A DNA stretch of 64,000 nucleotides from Hibiscus mutabilis. Lineage: Eukaryota; Streptophyta; Magnoliopsida; Malvales; Malvaceae. The translations under genes were made by a program, and so were the position numbers. The DNA lies in NCBI GenBank assembly GCA_019671005.1, contig CM033745.1, forward strand, positions 13,382,921-13,446,920. The letters run 5' to 3'. The number at the start of each line of letters is the position of its first letter. Within the stretch, counting starts at the first letter, position 1. A model generated the notes under the pieces. It was given only the letters and a program-made list of their open reading frames with translations, was not told where the DNA came from and did no database searches. Of this stretch, positions 11,850-23,948 are shown one piece after another.

Positions 11850-13982
11850 ATGTCCGTTTATGCTCCTTATTCCAACCATTTCTTCTTTCCTACGTGTAAA
11901 ACAGTTACACGCTAAGTATTTACTTAGTGAGGCAATAATTCGAATTCAAGTGCAATTGTCATAATATCAATATTAATGATTAACAATGCATATGATCACC
12001 TTACCATTATATGCTCGTTAACATAAATAAATATGTATGTCAAAGTGATAAGATTAGATCTTACCAATACCTTTTTTCCATTTCTATCTGCAAGCTTTCA
12101 ATGCTTACCAATACCTTTTTCCCATTTCTATCTGCAAGCTTTCAAGCTTATCTTCCTGTTTCTTTTTTATTTCTTTCAATTTATTTAGCCTAAGGTATCG
12201 AATTAAGAGATTCTATGTACACGAGTCATCCCCCATACCCAACCTTTCTTGAGTATGTATATTATTTGCACTCTACCGGGAGTGCTTAGCACCAAAGTGC
12301 TTTTATATACTTACCGGAGTATACAATATATCCCTCATTGAGTTTTTATGAAATTACACCGAAGTGTTTAGCACCCGTAGTAACTCTGTATACTCAAACC
12401 ATGCATGAGTATACTCCTCAATGAGTATTTATAATATTTGCACTTTACCTGAAGTGCTTAGAATATTTATATAGCTGTTTATGGCCCTATGGATATCCAA
12501 CTATACCATCGAACCTCTATATCATACATTGGGTTTTATTTCATCATTTAAGTCATCAATGGCAACATATATCAATATATATCAATATTTAACAGTTCAT
12601 AGCCGAAATAACATTCATATTATACCATCATCAATAACTAGTGATCAATGTATTTATTTTCAACCTTTGACATATTTAAATATGTCAAATATATGATCAA
12701 TGACATAAATATCACAACAATATATAAACCAGGTAGACTTATCGCAAGTCCTACCGGTGATGTATGAAACATCCATGTATAATGTTATGTATGCATTGCA
12801 CTCACCAGGGCCATTTATTAGTATGCCTCACTAAGTCTTCTTTGATCATTTCCTTCATTGTACCTCGAACCTCCCTTGATTCGAACTTAACTGAAAACCG
12901 AGTTTCGAAGCTTGAATCGAGCTTGGAAAAAAATTTCTCTTTCTTTCCCTAGCCCTCCCGTTTGTTGCTGGAAAAGATGAACAAAATCTTCATCTTTTCA
13001 CCATTATTTTACACATATATCTATTAAATGAATATTAAATTCATTTAATAGTGAAATTACAATTTTGCCCTTTTTATCCAATGGTTGAGATTGATTTTAT
13101 CATCAATCAAGGGCCAATATTTAATCTTCCATTTTTTCTTTCCAAAATTGCCCTTATAACTTTTTAAATATTTCAAAATTGCCATTGGGGCCAAATGACC
13201 AATTTGCCCTCCAACTTGTCTTTATTTACTAGTTTGTTTATAAATTGCCATTCCATTAAAATCTAACTAAATCTAGTTAGAATTCAACCAACCATAACAA
13301 AATATTCATAAAATAACATTTTATGACTTTTCCATAGCTTTTGGATTAGTCTCCAAAATTTTTATTCGATCCAATATACCAATAAATAATCCTTTACTCA
13401 GAAATAAACTGTAGGATTCATCTTGAATCGAACTAAAAATATTTCCAATACTTGCAAATGACTTTTATAACCTTTCTCTATCATATGGAAAAACTTCAAA
13501 ATTTTCCAGTTCGGTCTGGGTATCCGAATTCCACTTAAACTTTAACTGCGATGTTCCCAATAATCGAAGTATCAGATCGAAACAATAATTCCGCATTCGA
13601 TTCACAACCTTAGGTGATCTGTTTATTTATGAAATAAAAACCCTTAAATTTTGGGAAATTACAACTTTAGTCCCCAAACTTTTTCAAAGTTTATACTTTA
13701 GCCATAAAATTTTCAAAATTTACACTTTGGTCACTACTTTTTTAAACTTCAATTACCATTCCAATTTTCCTTGGAATTCAACCAAACTTTAAGAATACCT
13801 TATTCAATTCACTATCTATCACATGAGACCTTTAAACCTTAGAAATTTTCTTTCCAAAACCCATAATTAAAGAAATCCCAACTTTCACATTTTTGTCATT
13901 TTAGTCACTAAGTTAGCTTTTAAGCTATTATCTTAGTGCTAAATGACCCTTAATCAACTTAGTAAATTTTGGGGTATTATAG
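11850..13982 (-). repeat. decayed LTR-like block (possible solo LTR)
   Basis: The right end on the minus strand reads TATAATACCCCAAAATTT. This resembles the TGTAACACCCC start common to many plant Ty3-gypsy LTRs after C-to-T decay. Inside is repetitive untranslated-type sequence (AAGTGCTTAGCACC motifs at 12270-12460; TTTAGTCCCCAAACTTT and TTTGGTCACT motifs at 13670-13740). The left boundary is a guess and I found no target duplication. The assignment rests on style and not on a verified family. Confidence 0.35.
12060..12147. repeat. 44-bp tandem duplication
   Basis: Two adjacent copies of a 43-44-base unit beginning CTTACCAATACCTTTTT and ending CTGCAAGCTTTCAA lie at 12060-12103 and 12104-12147, with very few differences. 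Confidence 0.8.
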
Positions 13983-14839
13983 TAAAAACGCAATTGGATT
14001 AATCTTGATTTTGACTTTAAAAACTCGACCAACATACCTATTGATGTTCAAAATGTCAGATACCAAACAAAAAGGTGAGGATGGAGGCGAAGATAAAAAT
14101 GAGGGTAGTGGTTGATAGCAGTTTGTGGTAGTTCACTCATTCTAAGATGAATAGAGAGTCACTAGTGATGGTGGAGAGAGAAATGGCGAGGCTTTATTGT
14201 GGAGCATTCCACTTGGTGATTCTCTTCGGCCAAGAGAATTTATATACCCGATGATACTGTTTGATTGGACTGAGTCAGACCTACTGACAGCTATTGATGA
14301 GTCAGCATAATAGGGTTTAGCCTATAGGCTTTTCAGTCTGGTCAGCGGGTTGGCAGACCAAACTTTAATTGTTAAACATTATGTTTAACTGGTAAGTGAG
14401 ATGAACTTAGTAATTGGTGTGTCAAAAAGTATTCGGAGAAAAAAACTCTTGGGGTTAGGGTGTTTTATGTGCTAAAAATTTCGAGAACATAAATAAACGG
14501 AGGTGCATCACTTGTAGGCGGAGATGCAATGAACATGGGTAGAGTTATAACAATACCTAAAACGACTTGATTAAATCGAATTAAACTAGAACTCATTCAA
14601 GTTAAAAAGTGACGAAAAGTTTAAAATTTAGAGTCTGTTTGTTTCATTGAAATCTGTTTCTGAAAAATGAATTCTGGAAAATAGACTACATTTTATAGAA
14701 AACAAACTATATAAAGTATTTTTTGGTGTTTGAATGATGTTGTGTAATTCATTTTTCGCTGTTTGGTAGAGTTTCCTGATAATTTCATGAACAGTCCACA
14801 AACAAGCATCGATAATGCTAAAAATAAGTTTTAATCAAA

Positions 14840-15560
14840 ACATGGTTTAGGTTAGTGTTTAGGGTATTGTTTAGGTTAGCATTTAGGGTTTAGGGTAGTG
14901 TTTAGAATTTAATATTTAGAGTTTATGTTAGGGTTTAGGTTAGGGTTTAGGGTTCATGGTTTATGGTAGCATTTAGTTTTTATGGTTTAAGTTAGTGTTT
15001 AGGGTTTATATTACTAGTTAGAATTTTTAGGGTTTAGGATTTATGGTAGCATTTAGGATTTAGGGTTTATGGTTAGTATTTATGGTTTAACATTTAGGGT
15101 TTAGGTTAGTTTTTAGGGTTTAGGGTTTGTGTTAGAATTTAGGGTTTAAGAGTTAGTGTTTATAGTTTAGGGTAAAGTTTTGTTAGTGTTTAGGGTTTAA
15201 CACTTAAGGTTTAGGGCTCATGGTTTATGTTAAGGTTTAGGGTTTTATAATTTATGGTTTAGATTATTGTTTAGGGTTTATGGTTCAAGTTTTAGGGTAT
15301 CATTTAGGGGTTATGGTTTAGGTTAGAGTTTAGGGTTTAGGGGCTTCATATTTAGTTTTTAGGGTTTAGGTTAATGGTTATGGTTTAGAGTTTAGGATTT
15401 ATGGTATCATTTAGGGTTTAGGATTTAGTGTTTAATGTTTATGGTAGTATTTAGGGTTTAAAGTTTAGAGTTAGGGTGTAATATTTAGGGTTTAAGGTTT
15501 AGGGTTTATATTAATATTTAGGGTTTAAGGTTTAGGGTTTATATTAGTGTTTAGCGCTTA
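14840..15560. repeat. degenerate telomere-like (TTTAGGG)n interstitial array
   Basis: For about 700 bp the sequence is dominated by TTTAGGG and close variants (TTTAGGTTAG, TTTAGAGTTTAGG, TTTATGGTTTAGG) on the plus strand. This is the plant telomere unit with heavy point and indel decay. It is too irregular to be a true telomere and lies inside ordinary chromosome sequence 0.6 kb upstream of a gene. It could be an old interstitial telomere insertion or an independently expanded minisatellite. Confidence 0.75.
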
Positions 15561-16036
15561 GATTCAGAGTTGAAGAGAATACAATTTGTTTTACGAAAAA
15601 AATATGGTAAAACAAACTGTAAAAGAATGTAAAAAAAAATAGTCAACTGTAATTTAAGTTCTTTTGACCATATAAAACTATATAAACCAAACACCATAAA
15701 TTATAAAAATTAAATTCTAAAATTCAAAGTACATAATCCAAAAGCAACTTCATCGCGTTGATTGATTGTAATTGAGTTTAAAGAACCAGGCCACGGCAAG
15801 AAGCTGTACCAAGGCAGTACAAATTCAGTGGTCCAACCCAATGCAGTGAATGAGAGAAAAGCAACTTGTAATATCAACCAAAAGTAACAGTAAAATATCA
15901 AGGACAGCTCCTACAGGTCCATTTTAGCTGCAAGTAGATCCAAATTGCGAACCGTACGCGTCCATGATGTGGAGCCTACACTGCATCCTCCAAAAGCCTA
16001 AAGCGAAAAATCTCCGCACTTTAAATAATCAACCAG

Positions 16037-16064
16037 GCAGGGCAGGGCAGGGCAGGGCAGGGCA
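16037..16064 (+). repeat. (GGCAG)n microsatellite in the 5' leader
   Basis: About five GGCAG units lie 90 bp upstream of the transporter start codon. They keep the upstream frame open, which makes the first exon look longer than it is. Confidence 0.7.
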
Positions 16065-16155
16065 TCCCATCATACAAACCGCTCTAAATTCCATCCCTCG
16101 CCAACCATTCAAACTCTCATCTCTTCTCTTCCTCCTTCCATTGCTTCGAGGTTTC

Positions 16156-18599
16156 ATGGGGATTCGAGAAACTTACACCTTCAGTGCCTGGAAATGGCTA
16201 GGCTTCGTTTCTGCAGTGTGGGTTCAAACCATTTCCGGCAATAACTATACCTTTTCCAACTACTCGGATGCTATCAAGACGCTTATGAATCTTACCCAGC
16301 TTCAGCTTAACAATCTGTCTGTGGCTAAAGATGCGGGCAAGGCTTTTGGTCTGCTTGCCGGCCTTGCCTCTGATCGCTTTCCCACTCCGGTTATTCTCCT
16401 TATTGGTGCCATTGAAGGTTTGATAGGCTATGGTGCTCAATGGCTTGTCGTTAGTCAGAAAATTCAACCCCTTTCTTACTGGCAGGTAAGTGCTGAGTAA
16501 TTATAGTAATTAAATTAACACTGTTCAAAATCTCAACAATTCGCTATAAAATTTTCAATTTACTGTTTACAGATGTGTATATTCATGTGCATGGGAGGCA
16601 ATAGCTCCACATGGATGAACACCGCCGTGTTAGTGACTTGCATCCGCAACTTCCGGCGAAACCGTGGTCCGGTCTCTGGAATCTTGAAAGGGTATGTGGG
16701 TCTTAGCACCGCCATCTTCACTGACCTCTGTGCCGCCCTCTTCTCCGATGATCCAGCCAAATTCCTTATCATGCTCGCCGTCATTCCTTTCGCCGTTTGC
16801 CTTAGCGCGATATTTTTCCTCCGTGAGATCCCGCAAACGATCTCCATGGCGGCTGAGAAGGAAGAAACCCGCTATTTCGCAATATTCAATACGGTTGCCG
16901 TCGTCGTCGCTGTTTATCTTTTAGCTTATGATCTAATCGCTTCATCCAATCAAGTGATTCGGCTCGTTTTCGCGGTTATACTTTTAATTTTATTGGCTAG
17001 CCCGCTGGCGGTTCCGGTCTATTCGTTTATAAAGAGTTGGCGCTTGGTCGGGTTCGAAGCTGACACGGAGCGACAGGAACCGTTGCTGAAAGAGGAAGCA
17101 ACGTCGACGGCGGAGGTCGTCAGCAAACAAACTGAAGTGGCAGCTGCTGCTGCTACGGCTGAGGAAGAGACGGCGGTGGTGGAAAAGACTAGGCCAGTGA
17201 TAGGAGAGGAACACACGATAATGGAGGCGGTGCAGACATTGGACTTTTGGGTTCTGTTCGTATCGTTCCTTTGTGGGGTGGGAACAGGAATGGCGGTGAT
17301 GAACAACATGGCGCAGATAGGTTTGTCCCTCGGCCACGCCGACGTTTCAATGTTCATTTCCTTGACCAGTATTTGGGGGTTTTTTGGGCGGATCATTTCA
17401 GGCTCTGTTTCCGAGTACTTTCTCAAGTAAGTCTCTTTCCTCGATTCCCCTTGATCGTGACATTTTTCTCTGCTTCGGTATGCTTTTCGTCGGATTCATA
17501 TTTATTTTAGGTCCACACCTTGTTTATTTTTAGTAATATGCAACTTGATACACTTTATTATTTTTCCTAATTCTTTCATTTGCTTTATTCGTTCATGGCA
17601 TGGGAAACACCGAACTTTGTATTTAAAGTTAGGTCAACCTTTTCCTCTTAGATATTTTGTCTAAAAATATATATATTTTTGGTGCCATCTCTTGATCACG
17701 TCACCTTCCTTTAATTCTCTGTTTGAAGTAGTGTTATTTTATTATTACAATTATAATATTTTTTAATAAGTAGGATTAGTTTATCGATCGAGTATAATTT
17801 GATTGTCATCGTTGTTGGTACAATATACACAAGGACTTGAGGTCGAACGTGTTTAAACCTTCAAAATTCTTTTATCTATAGATGGAGAGGGTTGATTTCT
17901 TTCATAAAAAATAAAAATAAAAAGGTATTGCATTCCCATTCACATGCCAGGATTCGTAAGATGGGAAACATGCTTCTTGTATTTTAATTAACTTGTGATA
18001 CGACCGCTTTCATTTGCTTTAAAGGAACTCATGTGATCTAGCTTTGATTAGATTATAACAATTTACATGATCAATGTGCCTGTATATGTGGCTTTTGTTC
18101 TCACTTTGGACTTTGAACTGCCTGCAGGAAAGCTGGAACACCTAGGCCACTTTGGAATGCAGCATCTCAGATCCTGATGGCGGTTGGGTTCCTTCTCATG
18201 GCATTGGCGGTGCCTGGTTGCCTTTACATTGGTTCGATTGTTGTCGGCCTCTGTTACGGAGTCCGTCTTGCGGTGACCGTCCCTGTTGCCTCGGAACTGT
18301 TTGGTCTCAAGTACTATGGTCTGCTCTACAACATTCTGATCCTCAACCTCCCCATAGGTTCTTTCCTCTTCTCTGGCCTGCTTGCAGGGTACCTATATGA
18401 CGCACAGGCTACTCCAACACCAGGGGGTGGGAATACCTGTGTGGGATCCCATTGTTATGGTCTCGTGTTCATCGTAATGGCTATCGTCTCTGTTGTCGGA
18501 TTTGGCTTGGATGTTTTGCTGGCAATTAGAACCAAGAACATTTATACCAAGATATTCAACAGTCGGAAATCGAAGAAATCCTTGACCGCCGGCAAATGA
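16156..18599 (+). CDS. NFD4-like / nodulin-like major facilitator transporter
   Basis: Three exons, 16156-16485, 16573-17426 and 18128-18599, join in phase at GT-AG introns to give about 551 residues, the usual size for this family. The N-terminal nodulin-like half (residues 1 to about 250) starts MGIRETYTFSAWKWLGFV, contains SGNNYTFSNYSDAIK and has several membrane segments. A charged central loop (about residues 265-325, rich in Glu and Ala) precedes the second half, with DFWVLFVSFLCGVGTGMAVMNN. The C-terminal part has VPVASELFGLKYYG and a Cys pair (CVGSHCYGL), both typical of the NUCLEAR FUSION DEFECTIVE 4-like group. It should be a multi-pass membrane transporter; the substrate cannot be read from sequence, and Arabidopsis NFD4 was named for a karyogamy phenotype. 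The start at 16156 is chosen because MGIRET is the conserved family start. The frame is open further upstream only through leader and repeat sequence. Confidence 0.9.
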
Positions 18600-19951
18600 C
18601 GGGACAATTCTGCAGAAAATGTAAGGCTGGGATGGTAGGATTGATGAACATTTTTGCTCAGTGATATCCTAGGCACCCCAGCAGCTGGTTCATCATCATT
18701 CAGTGATTCAAGAACACTATGTAGTCTGATATAATTTTCTTATATGTATTAATAGTCTGATTCGATGATTTTTCTTTCTCTGGAAAGAAAACAGAGTCAT
18801 AATGATCTGTTCAAACTCTTCCTTAGTATGGATAGAACCATATGCCTTTTCATTGGTCTTTTGGAAGACATTTCATTTCTGTTAGGTTGAGTCCATTAAA
18901 TTGTTAATGCAAATTTTTTTTAGTAATCTACTGTAATAAATGCCTATTTGTATCCTTAATCTTGCATAAAGGACATAACACTTCATCTCGCTAGACCAAT
19001 TGGTTAATGGTTATTAAAAAGTATACTTTAAATGCCTACCATGACCAATTTTTTAAGTACTTAGAAGAAAAAAATAACATACTTTAAGTACTTATTTGCG
19101 ATATAAGCTTTTAAAGAATTATGTATCTATTGATTTTAACCATAGAGCAATAAACTATCCCCATGATCAAAATGGTTCATCAGGCCTAGTGGGCTACAAA
19201 AATGGTCTTAATGTGGTAAATCTCTAGCTGTAAGCCTGTGAGTTGAATATCCTACAGGCCCTTATTCTTGCAACAACTGGTTTCAAACGAGCTGTAGATT
19301 TAAGAACATTCAACAAAGTTCCAAGAATTGCAGTGAAATTTAAACATAAATGAAAACGTCTGCAATTTCCATGGAGGAACCGAGGGAGAAGCATTCAATT
19401 CCATTGACTTGAAGCATGTGAAAACGCATGGTCCCTACGTTAATTACGCGTGCAAAGTCCTATCCCAAGAACAAAGAAGACTGGTCTGACAATGGAGGAC
19501 TAGTCTTTAATCCAAAGGCAGGCATCACTGTCCACACCAATTTCCATGTCACTTTCCATTAATTTTACCTCATTCTATCCAGTCTCCATTATCAAACAAA
19601 AACCAACCCATCTCCAAATCTTACAGGAAAACATCCATACAGGCAAAACACTAAATTTGGAATCTCAAAGCAACCGTCCACAGAGTATCAGTTTCCAGAC
19701 AAAAACCAGAGTTTGCACTTTGCAATTTGCATTGCACCCAACCATATCTCAGATAAAAAACACTTAACTTGGTCTATCATTTTACTCCTTAACAACAATC
19801 CAAATCTTCATTAATGCTAAGGAGACCAAGATTAAGCAAGGGCCGACCACTTTCTCACATTTATATTACTTTGAGTCCAAGCCTGTATAACCACAAATGG
19901 CGATTTAGCAGCAAAGACAAGTTAAAGCAATCCCAAAAGAATTAATTTCTC
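18600..19951. other. intergenic, 3' end of transporter and upstream of xylanase
   Basis: AT-rich 3' flank of the transporter followed by upstream sequence of the xylanase. The open frame at 19546-19767 has no recognisable similarity and no gene-like context. Confidence 0.5.
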
Positions 19952-19961
19952 GTCTATATAA
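19952..19961 (+). promoter_or_regulatory. candidate TATA box of the xylanase gene
   Basis: TCTATATAAG lies about 280 bp upstream of the xylanase ATG, in a C/T-rich leader context. The transcription start was not determined, so this is a positional inference. Confidence 0.4.
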
Positions 19962-20239
19962 GTTCACATCATATGAAACCTATTTTTGTTGTTGAGTAAA
20001 AACATGTGAGCAAGGCACGGGTGTGTTCATAGGCCTGTCCCTGTTCCCTTGTGATCCCCACCACCCAAAGTTTTAATTAAGTACACTCCCCCCTCTTTCT
20101 TTACCTCCTTGAAATCTTCATTATTCTTTAGGTTTGCATTTAAGTGAACTACTTTGCTATATAATGTAAGCTTCGGCATTTGTTCAATGGCAATGCTTTT
20201 CCAATAGCAGTTTCTGCTTCACACTCTAACATAGGAAAC

Positions 20240-22692
20240 ATGAAAGAGTCTCCTGTTTTTGGTGGTTTTTGGGTTTTCTTCTTTTTTCTTTGTTGTTGCT
20301 CCTTGGCTGCTTCATATGGTAATCTCTCACTTTCTGCTAATGGTTTTGCTGTCCAAAACAGATTCTAATGGGAATTACTAAAGTGGGTTCTTTTTCTTTT
20401 TGTTGCTGCAGGTGGACCTTTATATGATTTCACTGCTTACACTGAGGTAAACTGTGGATTTATGCTGAAATTGTTTGTTCAAATAGACCATTATCTATTG
20501 ATTATTATTGTTGGTTTGCAGTGTAAAGCACAGCCAGAGGGGCCACTATACCAAGGAGGGATTCTCAAAGATGAGAATCCGATTTTGCGACCAAGCATTA
20601 TTGGAGAAACTGCAACCGGTTTTTACACTCCAGCTTTTGTCTTGCAGAATCTCACGATGGGAAACGTTTACTGCTTCTCCAGTTAAGTTATCGACTTTGG
20701 TTTTGAGTCTGTTTCTTCGTTCCCTTTCGGTATACCATGGTGTCAATGTATGTTATCAGTTGAATATTGGTTAGGAATATGTATCGAATGCAAATATTGA
20801 ACACGGATACTTGCCGACAACATAGGTGAACAGGCATGTCACACTGTAATACCCGTGCCCCAATAGGTGGCAATGTTTAAGGTTTGGAATTTTGGAACAT
20901 ATAAGTGCCAGCCGACATGTTTTGGTGCATATACTGTGAGTGTGAACCCCCAGCTTACTATGTTTTGGTGCATAACAGCTTGGATCAAAATACAAGGTTC
21001 AAATTCAGCTCTGATCAGGGCAAGCTTGAAGACAGAAAACAGAACATACGATTGCATAGGGACTGTTTTGGCAAAGGATGGATGTTGGTCGTTTCTCAAA
21101 GGCGGATTCGTTCTTGATTCGCCTTCAAATTTGTCTCTACTACTATTCCAGGTGAGCCTGTACTCAAAACAATATATGTTACAGGCTTTCAAAAGTTGAG
21201 CATTAGCTCATGAATGCTTTCATTGATTTTGCTTCTAAGACCCTTTTTTCTTATGTCTTGGATATGCAGAATTCGGATGGTAAAGACATTGATATATCGA
21301 TTGCTAGCTCCTCGTTGCAGCCATTTATTGATGAGGAATGGAGGATCAACCAGCAATACATAATTAACACTGTAATTACTGTTTTGGACACTTTTCTTGT
21401 ACTTCATTTTCGATTCTAGCTACCTTATGTTCCTCTTTTCAATGGAGTTTTCCAGCAAAGGAAGCGTGCTGTAATGATACATGTCTCGGACCTACAAGGA
21501 AATAGGTTGCAAGGAGCAACAATAACTATAGACCAAGTCTCAAAGGATTTTCCATTTGGTTCTGCAATTGCACACACCATTCTTGGAAATTTACCCTATC
21601 AGGTATCCACAGCCGACTGCTTCCGATATGTGTTCATATTCATGTCTTCATATATGTCGGAGAATGATACTTTGTTAAGATAACATTGGTAATTAATGCT
21701 CTTCTTCGATGATGCAGAAATGGTTTGTTGAACGATTCAATGCAACAGTGTTCGAAAATGAACTAAAATGGTATGCAACAGAACCAGATCAAGGAAAGAC
21801 CAACTACACCACAGCCGACCATATGTTGGAGTTTGTTAGAGCTCACCAAATAATAACCAGAGGCCACAACATATTCTGGGAAGACCCCAAATACACACCG
21901 GCATGGGTTCGGAACCTGACTGGCCACGAGCTACAATCAGCTGTTAACTTGAGGATACAAAGCTTAATGAGCAAATACAAGGAAGAATTCATACACTGGG
22001 ATGTCAGCAACGAGATGCTCCACTGGGATTTTTACGAGCAACGACTCGGACCTGATGCAACCCTTCATTTCTACGAGACTGCACATCAAGCAGACCCTTT
22101 AGCAACCCTATTCATGAATGAATTCAATGTAGTGGAAACCTGCAGCGATGTAAAATCGACTGTTGACACTTTCATCGAAAGGATAAGAGATCTCCAACGT
22201 GGCGGCATGTACATGGATGGAATTGGCTTGGAGAGTCATTTTACGGTACCGAACCCTCCTCTAATGCGAGCTGTGCTCGACAAGTTGGCCACACTAAGAC
22301 TCCCCATATGGCTAACAGAGGTAGATATAAGCAGTAAAGTTGGCAAAGAGTTGCAGGCTGTTTACCTAGAACAGGTATTGAGAGAAGGGTTTTCGCATCC
22401 TTCGTTGAATGGGATAATGCTGTGGACAGCTCTACATCCTAAAGGGTGTTACGAAATGTGTTTGACAGATGAAAATTTTAAGAACTTACCGGCCGGTGAT
22501 GTGGTCGATAATCTATTGAAAGAATGGGAAACTGGGGAGATTAAAGGGGTGACAGATGAGTATGGTTCATATAGCTTTTATGGATTCTTAGGTGAATATA
22601 AGGTGAATGTTGGATATGGAAACAGGACAGTAGAATCTACTTTCTCACTCAGCCGTAGTGATGAAACTAAACACTTTAGCATTCATTTGTAA
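20240..22692 (+). CDS. secreted GH10 endo-1,4-beta-xylanase
   Basis: Seven exons keep phase with GT-AG introns: 20240-20318, 20412-20446, 20522-20681, 20979-21151, 21270-21371, 21456-21602 and 21718-22692. They give about 556 residues. Residues 1-26 form a signal peptide with a strongly hydrophobic FWVFFFFLCCC core. Residues about 45-180 form a CBM22-like carbohydrate-binding region (TWIKIQG, GCWSFLKGGF). The GH10 catalytic domain follows: FENELKWYATEPDQG, GHNIFWEDP, the acid/base Glu at about residue 331 (DVSNEMLHWDF) and the nucleophile Glu at about residue 433 (IWLTEVDIS). Both catalytic residues are present. Plant members of this family act in the apoplast on glucuronoxylan in secondary walls. 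The layout matches Arabidopsis XYN4/XYN5-type proteins. All exons are intact, so the gene is probably functional. Confidence 0.93.
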
Positions 22693-23948
22693 CGCTACGA
22701 TTATGGTCTTAGATTACCCGAGTTCAAACAATTTATCTGTACGGTGTTATACCTTATTAAACGGTTAGAATTAATGAAAACTTCAATCACACATTGCTTC
22801 GTGCTTACTCTTCACAATCACTCTACTTTTACCTCATATGGTTTACAATAAAATCTGGGATCATGATTAAACTATGTTACTCGGACTCGAAATCTGAAAT
22901 CCATAAATATAATCCATCTGAAAGCTTTCTCAGTTTACTTAAACGTGTTAATTGTTTACAGCTTCAATGGCCCCAAGATTCCCCTGATTGAATCAATCAA
23001 ATAAAACAGAAACAAAATCTGTATGATTAGATTAGGCATCTCCATTATTAAGAAGTTATAGACAGACTCCTAGAATCTGGTCTTCAACCATTCTCAACTT
23101 GTTATATTGATTCGGGTTTGTGTATTTCACAGTGGTAATATTGAACATAAAACAATAGTTTAGTGTTAGAATTGGCGCAATAATATAAACGATACAACGC
23201 ATATAGTTCGGTGGTATCTGGTGTAATTTACATATAATTAACTAACTCACACTTAAATTATTTAATCTATATTATAAACATTTTATAAGATGGTGTAAGT
23301 AATCATTGTCCTAGTTCAGATGGTCAAAAAGTTGATTGATACGGATCAAATTTTGGACAACCTTTCAGAACTGCTCATCCCAATGCTACAAAATGTCTTT
23401 CATTTGGCAAAATTTTCGAAGGAAATTAGACTTTATCCTTACTTTATGAAGGCCCCATTTTGTTATTTACTCATATTTCTCTTCTCTCGAGTACCCAACT
23501 AAACTTTGAACATAATTTACAACTGCAGTAATATGATGCAATAGGCTCCAAAATCTGCCCATTCTCGAATATCAAGGCCCCATTTTGTAAGTAATCATTG
23601 TCCTAAAACGAACATAAAAGAAATTTTGAAGTATGAGATGAAATGCTGAGCTAGAAAACTTGAGACTTGGGGCATCCTTCTAACACATCATGGCCAAAAT
23701 CCTCACATTTTCACATTACAAACAAGATTTTAAAGAAGATTTCACCTCCTCTTTACAATTCATTTTGACAAAGAAACAAAAGCTGGAAATAAGCAAAACT
23801 AACAGGACACATTACCAGATAATGTTACACAAAAATTCTAGCAGTTCATCTGCTTTAACTTCAAAACCAGAATGTTAAGAGAAACAGCAAATCTGTAAAG
23901 AATTCACATTTAACAAAACCCATAATACACATAAACAGAGAGAAAGAG
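22693..23948. other. intergenic between convergent xylanase and thaumatin-like genes
   Basis: AT-rich sequence holding the 3' ends of both genes. A short duplicated motif (AAGTAATCATTGTCCTA at about 23297 and 23588; AGGCCCCATTTTGT at about 23452 and 23574) is the only structure seen. Confidence 0.5.

Noticed and set aside
14840..15560. True telomere end
   Set aside because: The repeats are too degenerate, are flanked on both sides by normal sequence, and a gene follows at once.
16990..17426. Antisense ORFs over exon 2 of the transporter
   Set aside because: GC-richer coding sequence keeps other frames open by chance. No similarity, and fully inside an intact exon.
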